From positions 558,001 through 622,000 of the forward strand of contig CANMSO010000003.1 of assembly GCA_947500545.1 (NCBI GenBank): a DNA stretch of 64,000 bases, written 5' to 3'. Both the position numbers and the translations under genes were made by a program. Within the stretch, counting starts at the first letter, position 1. Each line of letters begins with the position of its first letter. Positions 33,686-43,007 of this stretch are shown in pieces. This DNA is from an uncultured Aquimarina sp. GTDB taxonomy: Bacteria; Bacteroidota; Bacteroidia; Flavobacteriales; Flavobacteriaceae. The notes below the pieces were generated by a model that did not search any database, was not told the DNA's origin, and saw only the letters and a program-made list of their open reading frames with translations.

Positions 33686-34681
33686 TTAGTTTATTTCTCT
33701 ACCTTGTTTCATAGCAATCTGTTTTATCCTTTTTTCCAGTTCTTTTTTAAGATTGGTTTGTGAATTCCAAAACAAAATCGGAAAATCTTTGGCGTCAAAA
33801 TGAATTTTGGTTCCTTCTTTTGCGGTTACAACAATAGGTTTTTCCAGCGCATCTGCATATCCTAATTCGTAGTAAACATTTGGTCTTTCAAAGGTTAGAT
33901 CCACGATTACAAAAGCACTGTTTTTAATGTTATTAAACATTTCTGGTGTAATTCTATTGATATCAGTGATTTCATCCATTCGTTGGCATTGGTACTTTGG
34001 CGAAAATCTAGAGCATACTTCTTTAAAAGACTCATAAGCATCTTCAAGACTTGGGTCTTCCTTAAATGACATGATCACAAAAGCATTTTTTGAAACGTTT
34101 ATTCGCTCGGCAAGGTTTAATACCGTTTTTACCAAATCAATATCCGCGATAGCCGTTTGTGAGAGGTCCTCAAATTCATCTTTTGAAATATTTTTTTTGC
34201 CTGATAGATCGAAGTTTTTTCGCTCTTCTCTGTAAATCATTTTAGATGCTCCTTCAAACTTAACTATAGGGAGAAGAGGTTTGTTTGCTATTCTTGCCCA
34301 ATTTGCAGCTCTTTGAGTACCATGAAATCCGCAAACGGTAATTACTACGTCGGCAATTTCTATGGGTTCTGGGATGCTTAATTTTGGTTGTCCCAGCTCC
34401 CAATTTTTTAATTCAGAGTTCCTGATTTTTCCATAATTGTGAGAAGGTTGTCTTCCGTCAATGATATAACCTACGATTCTGTTATTAGATGATTTTTCCT
34501 GAGCACTTAATGTTTCATAGGCACTTTTAGCTAAAACTGCGTCAAACTCGGTCATGCATGCATTAACAAGAGTGTGACCTTGTTTAATAATCTCTTGACC
34601 TAATATTTTTGTAAATTTTACAGTTTTATCCATTAACTCGGGTTGATCTTCATTAAGACCACCTATTACGAGAATTTTCAT
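33686..34681 (-). CDS. SLOG-like plus TIR/NDT-like two-domain protein
   Basis: 331 residues. The N-terminal half (1-150) looks like a SLOG-type Rossmannoid: MKILVIGGLNED, a GQEIIKQGHTLVNACM segment, ADVVITVCGFHGTQRAANWA and KPLLPIV. The C-terminal half (199-330) is the nucleoside deoxyribosyltransferase/TIR-like fold: AFVIMSFKEDP, FVIVDLTFERPNVYYELGYA with candidate catalytic Glu272, and PIVVTAKEG. SLOG domains are proposed to sense nucleotide-derived ligands, and TIR/NDT domains to cleave NAD or nucleosides. The fusion therefore reads as sensor plus effector (inference). It stands alone, and the same effector fold occurs at 25684. Confidence 0.75.
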   Translation of the reverse strand: MKILVIGGLNEDQPELMDKTVKFTKILGQEIIKQGHTLVNACMTEFDAVLAKSAYETLSAQEKSSNNRIVGYIIDGRQPSHNYGKIRNSELKNWELGQPKLSIPEPIEIADVVITVCGFHGTQRAANWARIANKPLLPIVKFEGASKMIYREERKNFDLSGKKNISKDEFEDLSQTAIADIDLVKTVLNLAERINVSKNAFVIMSFKEDPSLEDAYESFKEVCSRFSPKYQCQRMDEITDINRITPEMFNNIKNSAFVIVDLTFERPNVYYELGYADALEKPIVVTAKEGTKIHFDAKDFPILFWNSQTNLKKELEKRIKQIAMKQGREIN

Positions 34682-34857
34682 ATGTGCTTTCTTTTTAACC
34701 TATTAAAGTACCTATTGATACTTTTTGAACTATGTATAGCCTTAAATATATAGCAATTGTAGCAGAAGACAAACGATTATTTTTGGTTTTGTCTTAGGCA
34801 ATTTTTTTGTTTTATTTTAATATTTCATAGGACGATGGGCCAACAAGGACTATTAAA

Positions 34858-36072
34858 TCATTCAATGATTTTAAAAATTAGAATTCCCAGACAAGCTATT
34901 AATGAGATAAAGGGTAACCAAATAGGGTATGTTTTAATATCTTTTGGAGGGGCGGTTTCATGTTTTTTTATCCAAATCAGCGCAATATTAAGTATAGTAA
35001 AAAGAATAAGGATAATAAAACTTGTCGCTTCGGCTAGACCAATTAAAGGGAAGAAAAGTGCCAAAGCAAGTACAATTGCTGTTGCAAGAGCAGTTGCTTG
35101 TATTGGTGTCTGAGTTTTTTGATGAACTGCAGAGAATATTTTAGGTGCCTTTTTTTCTTTTCCTAACCCATACAAAACCCTTGATGACATTACAATTTGG
35201 ACTAATGCGCCATTTAGACCTGTAAGTATGCTTATAATAATAAAAAACTGAGTAACAAGAGCACCATCTCCTTCAATGATTTTTGCTAAAGGAGCATTAG
35301 CTGTTGCCAGTGTACCTGGCGATACGGTAAGTACCATAGTTGTGGCGACTAAGACATATATAATTGTAGTGCAAACCACTGCCCAGATCATGGCTTTGGG
35401 CAATGTTTTCTTTACATTTTTAACCTCTTCGGCCATGTTTACCATGTCCTCGAAACCTATAAATGCATAGAAACTTAAAAATGCTCCGGATAATATTCCA
35501 ATAAATGGAAATCCATTGGCGAAATGAGTGTCAATGTTAGAGATTACATCTGGAATTTGATCCAGGTTTCCTCCTTTAGAAAGAAGTATATAAAACAAGG
35601 CACCTACCTCAATAATTGTAATCACCATAACGACTTTTACCGATTCTCCAATCCCCCAAGCACAAATTAGTCCCATGAATACTACCAAAATGATAATCCC
35701 AATGGATTCTGGAACGCTAACCAAATCTTGTAGGAAACCAATTGTAGCGACAGATAGCGTAGCTGCAGAAACTACGCCGGTAAGAATAACAAGCCATCCT
35801 ACTGTTCCAGAAAACCATTTACTCTTAAATGCTTCTTGTACATATTTGGCTTCTCCTGCGCTCACAGGATACCGAGATGAAAGTTCTGAAAATGTGAAAA
35901 CGTTTAAAAAAGCCAAAACTCCGGCAATTAAAAAAGATAGCGGAGCTGCCATACCCGATAGCCCGGCTACCTTGCCAGACAAGGCATAAAAACCACCCCC
36001 AACCATAGTGCCCAACCCGTATAGGAATAATACGGGTAATGAAATCGATCTTTTTAATTTTGCGTCGTTCAT
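34858..36072 (-). CDS. APC-superfamily amino acid permease
   Basis: 404 residues with about eleven to twelve membrane helices. The APC signature GLGTMVGGGFYALSGKVAG is in the first helix and GFEDMVNMAEEVKN in helix 6. The protein is shorter than the usual 450-residue permeases and ends right after the final helix. It imports an amino acid or polyamine, with the substrate not readable. The nearest genes on the same strand are unrelated in function. Confidence 0.88.
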   Translation of the reverse strand: MNDAKLKRSISLPVLFLYGLGTMVGGGFYALSGKVAGLSGMAAPLSFLIAGVLAFLNVFTFSELSSRYPVSAGEAKYVQEAFKSKWFSGTVGWLVILTGVVSAATLSVATIGFLQDLVSVPESIGIIILVVFMGLICAWGIGESVKVVMVITIIEVGALFYILLSKGGNLDQIPDVISNIDTHFANGFPFIGILSGAFLSFYAFIGFEDMVNMAEEVKNVKKTLPKAMIWAVVCTTIIYVLVATTMVLTVSPGTLATANAPLAKIIEGDGALVTQFFIIISILTGLNGALVQIVMSSRVLYGLGKEKKAPKIFSAVHQKTQTPIQATALATAIVLALALFFPLIGLAEATSFIILILFTILNIALIWIKKHETAPPKDIKTYPIWLPFISLIACLGILIFKIIE

Positions 36073-36171
36073 TTTAATAATGAATTTGCATATAATGGGA
36101 TTTATGCAGTGAAAAAACCGTACTTATCGTTTTCTGATTTGGAGATTATTTTTGAACTTAATGTAATAAGA

Positions 36172-37404
36172 TCATTCTCCGGTTTTTAATTCCTCTAACT
36201 TCTCTTTTGTTCCCGGAACGCCGCCAAGTTCCATTGATTTTTTGAAAAACTCTATTGCCTTATTTGTATTGGATTGAGATACATAATAATCTCCCATAGA
36301 ATCATAAACGTTGGCACTTTTGGGATAGTTTTGAACATTTAAATTAAAAAACGCATAAGATTTATCATAAGCTTTATTATCCATAAACGTATATCCTAGT
36401 CTATTCATTTCTGGCTCTGACGGGAGTACTTTGTAACCCATTTTGTCTGACAATTTTTGGTAGTGATTCTCTATAAGATCCATTAATTCCTGGGTGGTAG
36501 ATTTTGATTCTGGATTATAAAATTTATCCCAATCATTAAATCGATACCAAGAAAACATAAAACGTATTGCGTCATATTCTGAAATAAGAGCAACACTGCT
36601 GTGAGTGTCATCATCATAATATTTCCAGGCAAAATTTAGTTCGTTTTTACCTTTTTCATCAGCAGTTTTAGCAAATTGTAGTATGGATCGAATATGTTGT
36701 GTAGTGTTTGTTGTGTCTTTCACCACATTTTTGATATCCATTCCTTTTTGCATCGTATTGGCGATAGAAAGGTATAGTGATTTGTCTTTAAAATTATCTT
36801 TTTCTAATGCTATGGTAGCTTGTTTTAGTACTTTTTGGTCATCCCACCAAAGGCTTGGATCTATAGCCAAATAATTTGCAAACATAGAAGGGTGGTGGAT
36901 TAGTGTATTTATTGCCATTAAACCTCCTAGCGAGTGACCAAACAAAGTGCGGTAAGGGCCTGTTGGGTATTTACTATCGACATAAGGGATTAACTCTTTC
37001 TCTAGAAAGGTTGTGAATTTTTTCCCTCCTCCAGAAGTATTAATGCTATCACCTGTATGAGTTGGCGTTAAATCTCTCCATCTATCTGTATTTGGGATGC
37101 CAATAATAATCATCTCCGGGCATAGATTATTGCCATTTACAGAGCTTAATTGTTTTACCATACCTGTGACAGAATGGAAATGGCCAGGACCATCTAGTAC
37201 ATATAAAACGGGATATTTCTTCAAGCTTTGATTTTGAGCACTTCTAGGAATATGCACCCATATTTTTCTTTGTTCGTTTAATGCTTTTGAATATAAACTA
37301 TCTATGGTGCCAATAGTTATTTGGTTTTCATGTTGGGCAAATAATGAAGATGAGCTCAGCAAACATATGATTGCTATGATACCCGTTAGAATATATTTTT
37401 TCAT
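36172..37404 (-). CDS. Exported esterase (Fes/ferric-siderophore-esterase-like) with TPRs
   Basis: 410 residues with a signal peptide (cleavage near SLFAQHE). The alpha/beta-hydrolase domain matches the esterase-D/enterochelin-esterase group. It has KKYPVLYVLDGPGHF near residue 63, the nucleophile elbow GHSLGG at about residue 157, and the Asp and His expected near the C-terminal part of the hydrolase domain. Residues 330-410 form TPR-like helices (YPKSANVYDSMGDYYVSQSN). Targets may be siderophore or sugar esters. A TonB receptor is encoded elsewhere in the window but not beside it. Confidence 0.82.
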   Translation of the reverse strand: MKKYILTGIIAIICLLSSSSLFAQHENQITIGTIDSLYSKALNEQRKIWVHIPRSAQNQSLKKYPVLYVLDGPGHFHSVTGMVKQLSSVNGNNLCPEMIIIGIPNTDRWRDLTPTHTGDSINTSGGGKKFTTFLEKELIPYVDSKYPTGPYRTLFGHSLGGLMAINTLIHHPSMFANYLAIDPSLWWDDQKVLKQATIALEKDNFKDKSLYLSIANTMQKGMDIKNVVKDTTNTTQHIRSILQFAKTADEKGKNELNFAWKYYDDDTHSSVALISEYDAIRFMFSWYRFNDWDKFYNPESKSTTQELMDLIENHYQKLSDKMGYKVLPSEPEMNRLGYTFMDNKAYDKSYAFFNLNVQNYPKSANVYDSMGDYYVSQSNTNKAIEFFKKSMELGGVPGTKEKLEELKTGE

Positions 37405-37448
37405 GTGTGAAGTAATTATTGATTGATGACAGATAACTAAGATACTTT

Positions 37449-37787
37449 TTATTTATGAGAAGCCTTCAGTTTATCTAGTTTAGCCTGCCTCATATACAAA
37501 AATAACGGAAACGTAAATGCAATCGCAACTAAAAAAGTTAAAGGGATAAGCACCCACCAATATTTTATTTTCAGTTTAATTGCTTCCGGAATATACCACA
37601 CAAAAAAGGTGAGGACTACTACTAATAAATCTGCGCTGAAGGATCTTGCTGGAAACGTAGTTTTGGTTTGTGCAATATAGTTGAGGATAGAAGTATTTTC
37701 TTCAGTCATATAAAACTGAATGTTGAAATACCATGTGTAGGATACGCCTATAATTGCGAGAAGTAAGAAAATGTATTTAAGTTTCAT
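37449..37787 (-). CDS. DUF2834-like small membrane protein
   Basis: 112 residues with three membrane helices. LFLLLAIIGVSYTWYFNIQF opens the protein, an acidic periplasmic segment follows, and the next helix is LLVVVLTFFVWYIPEAIKLK. This resembles DUF2834 membrane proteins, of unknown role. It ends 45 bp before the esterase gene (start 37404) and is separated from the S8 peptidase by a terminator. Confidence 0.65.
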   Translation of the reverse strand: MKLKYIFLLLAIIGVSYTWYFNIQFYMTEENTSILNYIAQTKTTFPARSFSADLLVVVLTFFVWYIPEAIKLKIKYWWVLIPLTFLVAIAFTFPLFLYMRQAKLDKLKASHK

Positions 37788-37860
37788 GGCTAATAGTTTT
37801 ATCTCTCAAATTTACCAATTTCACAGTAATTTTATCAGCATGAATTCATTAAAACAAAAA

Positions 37861-37884
37861 CCCCCGAAACTTTAGTTTCGGGGG
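37861..37884 (-). terminator. Intrinsic terminator of the S8 peptidase gene
   Basis: A perfect 10-bp stem CCCCCGAAAC/GTTTCGGGGG around a TTTA loop, 27 bp past the peptidase stop. On the minus strand it is followed by TTTTTGTTTT. An AT tract on the other side could let it act in both directions. Confidence 0.9.
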
Positions 37885-37910
37885 TTTTAAAAATTGTTTA
37901 TTTACAGGTC

Positions 37911-40900
37911 TTACTTTTTGTTAAATTGTCTAGTAAGGTTTTCTACTTTTAAGAAATATGTTCCAGGTCTTAATCTCTGAACGTCAATCTTGTTTGTAAA
38001 TGTTCCTTCTAACACTTTTTGTCCTAGTAAGTTATAGATTACAAATGGACGAGTTCCAAAAGTACTCATAGAAATATTTAGTTCCGGCCCGTTAAGAGGG
38101 TTAGGGAATACTGTCATAGTAGCATTTGAACCTACAGGAGGAGCATCAACAACTGATGTAGTTGCAAAAGAAGTTGTAGTTCCACAAGGTCCAAGATTTG
38201 TCCATCCTGTTGCAGTTCTTTCAAACAATGTTCCTTGGTATACAACACGGTCTCCAGGAGAATAGCTTTGCGTACTGCTCCAAGCAGGAACACCTTCACA
38301 CTGATCTACTGGTCCACCACCTGTTGAGTCACTAAGTGATACGTTATCGATAGCGATATCTGCTTGCCAAGTACTACCTGTGATTCTGTTAAATCTTAAT
38401 TGAACACCACCACCTAAATAAGCAGCAAGGTCAATTTCTGCAGTTTGCCAAGAGTTACCTTTGTTACCAGTCTCGCTCCAAATGCTTGTCCATGTAGCAC
38501 CTTCATCAGTACTTGCATCTACTGCAATACTTCCCATATCAGTTGCTCCATACATGTGATAGCTAAACTTGAAACTAGCTTGTGTAAGACCAGATAGGTC
38601 AAAACAAGGAGAGTTTAAGATCGCTTGCTTAGTTGGGAATCCAGTTCCGTTTCCAGAAGCTTCAACAAAGATATAGTAAGTACCTTGAGTTGCACTAGAA
38701 GGTCCTGTTCCGTTTGATGGAGTACCACTAGCATCTACTGTCCAGTTAATATCATCTGCAGTAGACTGTGTCCATGCACCAAGTGTGTTTTCAAATCCTT
38801 CGTTATAAGGGAAAGCTGTGATACCAGATGTACATCCAGTTCCACCACCAGTTCCCGCAGTAGTTACGTTTACTGTGTTACTTGCAGCAGATTCATTTCC
38901 TGCAGCATCTTTAGCTACTACGCTAAATTGGTATGCAGTACTAGCAGTTAATCCAGTAATGTTTGTAGTTGTTCCTGTAACGTTTCCAAGATTCGTAGTT
39001 CCTTGGTATACATCATATCCTGTAACACCTACATTATCTGTAGAGGCATTCCAAGTCAACGTTAATGTTGTTTGTGCAACATTTGATGCAGCTAATCCAG
39101 CAGGCGCTGTTGGCGCTTGCGTATCTGGAGCATCAGCAGTAGTTACATTTACTGTGTTACTTGCAGCAGATTCATTTCCTGCAGCATCTTTAGCTCTTAC
39201 GCTAAATTGGTATGCTGTACTTGCTGTTAATCCAGTAACATTGGTAGTCGTACCTGTTACAGATCCTATATTAGTACTTCCTTGGTATACATCATATCCT
39301 GTAACGCCTACATTATCCGTAGCAGCATTCCAAGTTAATGTTAATGTAGTTTGTTGAACATTTGATGCAGCTAATCCTGTAGGAGCAGAAGGAGCTTGAG
39401 TATCACCTGTTGAACCACCGATAACAATAGTATAATCTTCTACTTCACCATACTGCAATGCTCCACAAGAAGTTGGAATTGCATTATATAACATAGACAC
39501 ACGCATTCTTGTGTTTCCATCTGTAGCACCAGTAGGAACAGTAAACGATCCGCTTACCGGTGTAGTTTGTGTTGGAGATTGAGTAAATACTTGCTCTCCA
39601 GCATCTGTAAAGTCACCATTTTGGTTATAATCAATCCAAACACTGTATCCTTCGTTGTATAAAGTACCAGTCCATGTTGGCGTAATTGTAATTGTATTAG
39701 AGCTTCCTTTTGTTAAGCTTGTAGATATAGATGTAAAGTCATTATATCCACTCGCCGCAGCACCAGTAGTATTATCGATAGAACCTAATTGAACACGGCT
39801 GATGTACTCATCCGACACGTTATCTCCATTAGATGCACAATATACTAATTGGAATTCTGGAGTACTGAAGTTTACAGTACTGCTATATGCAGAAGTTGTT
39901 CCGTCTGTACATTTACTTCTTACTTGTACTTCGTAAGCAGTTAATTGTGTTAAACCTGTAAGGTTTGTTGTAGCACCTGCTACATCTGCAACATTAGTCC
40001 AAGAAGAAGTACCAGCAACTCTGTATCTTACATCGTAAGTAGCTGCAGGAACTGCAGTCCAGCTTACAGTAGCTGTATCAAAAGTTACGTTAGAAGTAGC
40101 AACTCCGGTTGGAACCGTAGCACTACAAACAACAGGAGTTCCTGTTAATCCAGATACGATTAGAGAGTAGTTTTGGCTACCTCCGGTTAACGAACCTTTA
40201 TGAGTTACTGTAATTGTATACGATCCAGATGCGTTTGCAACATCAACTCTTTCGTAAGGATCTACGGTATTGTCACCAGTTCCGTTTGTTGTAACACCGG
40301 TTAGTCTGTATGGGCTATATGTTGTCGCACCTTTAGATATTCTGATATCTAAGTCATTTACTAAAACAGCAGCATTAGAGTTGGTAGCAGTTGTAGCCGT
40401 ACCTGCTCTATCTGTCCAAGAAATTGAAGCCATTAATGGGTTAATTCCATCAGAATCTACTGTGATTGTATAAGACTGACCACTTGTTAAAGATAATTCT
40501 TCAACCTTAGTGTCTCCATTGCTAGCGCTAGAAAGTACTTCTGCAGCAGCTTTAGTATTCATTAATCCCCATCCGTAAACGGCATCTGGACCAGATGGTC
40601 CTGCATCGTCTGCAGTATGTAAAGCCAAACCTTTAAGTGTTGCAGCTCTCATAAAACTTCCGTTTAGGTTGTTATAGTGTTGTTGTAATAACAAAAGAGA
40701 TCCGGTAACATTTGGTGAAGCCATAGATGTACCAGTAATACTGTTATATGCAGTGTCACTACTTTCATAAGTAGAGTATACTCCAGTACCGTTACCAGTA
40801 ATATCTGGCTTGATTCTATAATCATCTGTAGGACCTTCACTACTAGAACTGTTTATTGAAACGCTAGATAAAGACCCATCACTGTTGATGTTGGCATCTT

Positions 40901-41843
40901 GTGCATTTGCAACAACCATATTGTTTTTTGAAGTCGAATGTCCTGTTAGTTTATCATAAGAAGAGTTACCATCTAATGGAGAACCATTATAACTGTTTTG
41001 GTTACCATCGTTACCTGCAGCAACTACCATAAGATAGTAAGGTGCATTAAACATTACATTATCCCAAGCAGCAGATTCATCGATATAAGCACCAAAATAT
41101 TGATCAGGTACTAAATCACTTCTAAAACCATAAGAGTGGTTAGATAATATCATTCCGTTAGTTGCAGCAGTTGTAGCTTCAGCAACGTCATTGTTCCACA
41201 TATATCCATTTACTTTTGCCTGAGAAGCCATACCTTTTGCATTGGCTTGTACTCCAGAAGCCATAATGGTTCCTGTTACGTGAGCGGCGTGAAAGTTAAG
41301 TTGTGTACCACCTTCAGACTGAGTATCCATAATAGTAACACGATTGTTACCTCCTGGACCATCATATTCCTGGTGAGAAACACGAGCGTGACCACCATCC
41401 CATACATGAGCAGTCATATTCTGACCGTCAAGATTAAGTCCTAATGACCCTCCTGCGTTAAGGTGATTTGCTCTTGTTGATCTTGCAGCAGCTACGTTTG
41501 ATGTTGCATATTCAATACGATATGGCTTACCTCCAAAAGTTACTACCTTTTGTAGCTCTGAATAACCATCTCTCGTAAGTGTCTTAAGTGGCCATCCGTT
41601 TGCTTTGGCAGCTTTTACAGCTTCTTTCTTTTGAAGCGCAGCTTTCTTAGAATATTCTTGTTGTAACTGTTTAAGTTGTGTTACATTACTTTTGTTGGCA
41701 ATCTGTCTCTTTTCTTGAGCAGTTTGTGCTGAAATTCCAGCAGATAAGAGTAGCATTGTTGAAAGAACAAGTACACTCAGTTTGGTCGGCTTTTCCCCTG
41801 TGAAGCCAAATAAAGAAATAAGGCTTCTGTAGCTTTTTTTCAT
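37911..41843 (-). CDS. Secreted S8 (subtilisin-like) peptidase with fibronectin III, MAM and T9SS sorting domains
   Basis: 1310 residues from the ATG at 41843. I chose this over an ATG 51 bp upstream because it gives a signal peptide close to the N-terminus (MKKSYRS... to SAGISAQT). Catalytic residues are Asp149 (HVWDGG), His188 (HAAHVTG) and Ser373 (GTSMASP), with oxyanion Asn278. After the catalytic part come a first FN3-like unit (about 575-660), a GEVEDYT domain, and two nearly identical FN3 units (encoded 39126-39404 and 38847-39125). A MAM-like domain (FPYNEGFENTLG...), a chitin-binding-like WSSTQSYSPGDRV segment and a C-terminal type IX sorting domain (VFPNPLNG... KVENLTRQFNKK) follow. 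It is probably exported and attached to or released from the cell surface to digest proteins. Confidence 0.93.
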   Translation of the reverse strand: MKKSYRSLISLFGFTGEKPTKLSVLVLSTMLLLSAGISAQTAQEKRQIANKSNVTQLKQLQQEYSKKAALQKKEAVKAAKANGWPLKTLTRDGYSELQKVVTFGGKPYRIEYATSNVAAARSTRANHLNAGGSLGLNLDGQNMTAHVWDGGHARVSHQEYDGPGGNNRVTIMDTQSEGGTQLNFHAAHVTGTIMASGVQANAKGMASQAKVNGYMWNNDVAEATTAATNGMILSNHSYGFRSDLVPDQYFGAYIDESAAWDNVMFNAPYYLMVVAAGNDGNQNSYNGSPLDGNSSYDKLTGHSTSKNNMVVANAQDANINSDGSLSSVSINSSSSEGPTDDYRIKPDITGNGTGVYSTYESSDTAYNSITGTSMASPNVTGSLLLLQQHYNNLNGSFMRAATLKGLALHTADDAGPSGPDAVYGWGLMNTKAAAEVLSSASNGDTKVEELSLTSGQSYTITVDSDGINPLMASISWTDRAGTATTATNSNAAVLVNDLDIRISKGATTYSPYRLTGVTTNGTGDNTVDPYERVDVANASGSYTITVTHKGSLTGGSQNYSLIVSGLTGTPVVCSATVPTGVATSNVTFDTATVSWTAVPAATYDVRYRVAGTSSWTNVADVAGATTNLTGLTQLTAYEVQVRSKCTDGTTSAYSSTVNFSTPEFQLVYCASNGDNVSDEYISRVQLGSIDNTTGAAASGYNDFTSISTSLTKGSSNTITITPTWTGTLYNEGYSVWIDYNQNGDFTDAGEQVFTQSPTQTTPVSGSFTVPTGATDGNTRMRVSMLYNAIPTSCGALQYGEVEDYTIVIGGSTGDTQAPSAPTGLAASNVQQTTLTLTWNAATDNVGVTGYDVYQGSTNIGSVTGTTTNVTGLTASTAYQFSVRAKDAAGNESAASNTVNVTTADAPDTQAPTAPAGLAASNVAQTTLTLTWNASTDNVGVTGYDVYQGTTNLGNVTGTTTNITGLTASTAYQFSVVAKDAAGNESAASNTVNVTTAGTGGGTGCTSGITAFPYNEGFENTLGAWTQSTADDINWTVDASGTPSNGTGPSSATQGTYYIFVEASGNGTGFPTKQAILNSPCFDLSGLTQASFKFSYHMYGATDMGSIAVDASTDEGATWTSIWSETGNKGNSWQTAEIDLAAYLGGGVQLRFNRITGSTWQADIAIDNVSLSDSTGGGPVDQCEGVPAWSSTQSYSPGDRVVYQGTLFERTATGWTNLGPCGTTTSFATTSVVDAPPVGSNATMTVFPNPLNGPELNISMSTFGTRPFVIYNLLGQKVLEGTFTNKIDVQRLRPGTYFLKVENLTRQFNKK
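38847..39404 (-). repeat. Tandem 279-bp FN3-encoding repeat (two units)
   Basis: Units 39126-39404 and 38847-39125 each encode about 93 residues. Both contain TTLTLTWNA, STDNVGVTGYDVYQG (ATDN in the first), TGLTASTAYQFSV and AKDAAGNESAASNTVNVTTA. The protein copies differ at only about a dozen positions, so the duplication is recent or homogenised. Confidence 0.85.
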
Positions 41844-42047
41844 TTTTATTGAGTTTGAGTTAGCATTAGTTTTGTTTCCTTGCAAAATATTCAAGAAACG
41901 ACCAAAACTCTTAAAATATTCCTAATAAAAAAAAGTTTTTCGACTAAGTGGTTAGAAAATGCTTTATAAAACCTTAACACAGGCGTAACGTCTGTTTAGT
42001 TTTTTTAAATCGTAAGAAAATACTTACTTAGAGTAAGTTTATACCTT

Positions 42048-43007
42048 CTATTTTTCGAAAAATTCTAGGGTTTGCGCTTCGTTGTAGTATGTTTTCCCCG
42101 GAAGATAAAACCCAACATGACCGCCATAATCTGGGATTTGAAGAAATAAACTAGTATTTTCCTTTGCTTCATCTATAGGATAGCATTGATTGCCAAGGAA
42201 AGAATCATTTTTTGCATTGATAATTAATGTAGGAGTCTGAATATTTTTCAGAAACTGCTTACTACTACATTTCGTATAATAGTCCATGGCATCTACATAT
42301 CCATGTGCACGGCTGGTATATAGGTTGTCTATATCTATTAGTGACTTACACGCATCGATGTCTGATTTACTTATTTTTTCAGGAAAGACAACCTGTCTTT
42401 CTAATAGTTTGGCTTTTAGATGTCTTATAAAACGTTGTTCGTAGATAAAATTTTTGGGTTTGTTGATCTCTAGTAACGAATCATGAAGGTCACAAGGAGC
42501 CGAAATGGCTACTGCTGATTTTATTTCTGAAGCTATAGAACGCCCTTCGCCCAGATACTTCAGCATGATATTTCCGCCTAAACTAAATCCACATAATGAT
42601 ATATTTGTATACTCATAATTAGATAGGACATGGGTGATTATTTGATCCAAGTCGTCGCTCACACCCGCATTATATGACCTGTATAAACGATTTACCTCAC
42701 CACTACAATTTCTGAGGTTTACAGCGATTGTATCCCATTTATTCAGGTTTAGATGCCTTGCCGTTCCTAGCATATATTGCCGTTGGGCATTTCCTTCTAA
42801 ACCATGAATTATAATGGCAAGCTTTTTTGTATTAGAAGATGACGAATAACTCCAGTCTATATCTATAAAGTCCCCATCACTAAGTTCTATTCGTTCTCGT
42901 TTTTGTTGTATCCCTTTTATTTTTCGGAAAATATTTGGGTAAATGGTAGAGATATGCCCGTTCCTGAATATAAGGGGAGGAGTATACTTAGATTGTAGTA
43001 TTGACAT
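42048..43007 (-). CDS. YheT-type alpha/beta hydrolase
   Basis: 319 residues. The YheT/ABHD1 features are an N-terminal PLIFRNGHISTIYPNI, HGLEGNAQRQY, nucleophile elbow GFSLGGN (about residue 142) and C-terminal DYGGHVGF with the catalytic His. These cytoplasmic hydrolases act on esters of unknown identity. Its start overlaps the bestrophin stop by one base (43007), so the two are likely co-expressed. Confidence 0.85.
   Translation of the reverse strand: MSILQSKYTPPLIFRNGHISTIYPNIFRKIKGIQQKRERIELSDGDFIDIDWSYSSSSNTKKLAIIIHGLEGNAQRQYMLGTARHLNLNKWDTIAVNLRNCSGEVNRLYRSYNAGVSDDLDQIITHVLSNYEYTNISLCGFSLGGNIMLKYLGEGRSIASEIKSAVAISAPCDLHDSLLEINKPKNFIYEQRFIRHLKAKLLERQVVFPEKISKSDIDACKSLIDIDNLYTSRAHGYVDAMDYYTKCSSKQFLKNIQTPTLIINAKNDSFLGNQCYPIDEAKENTSLFLQIPDYGGHVGFYLPGKTYYNEAQTLEFFEK

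Noticed and set aside
34767..34794. AGACAAAC hairpin between the APC permease and the SLOG-like gene
   Set aside because: The stem has a bulge and the T-tract lies on the strand opposite to both genes, so it fits neither.
38818..39357. 179-residue plus-strand open frame with internal repeats
   Set aside because: It is the antisense image of the tandem FN3 repeats of the S8 peptidase, so its repeats are inherited from that gene.
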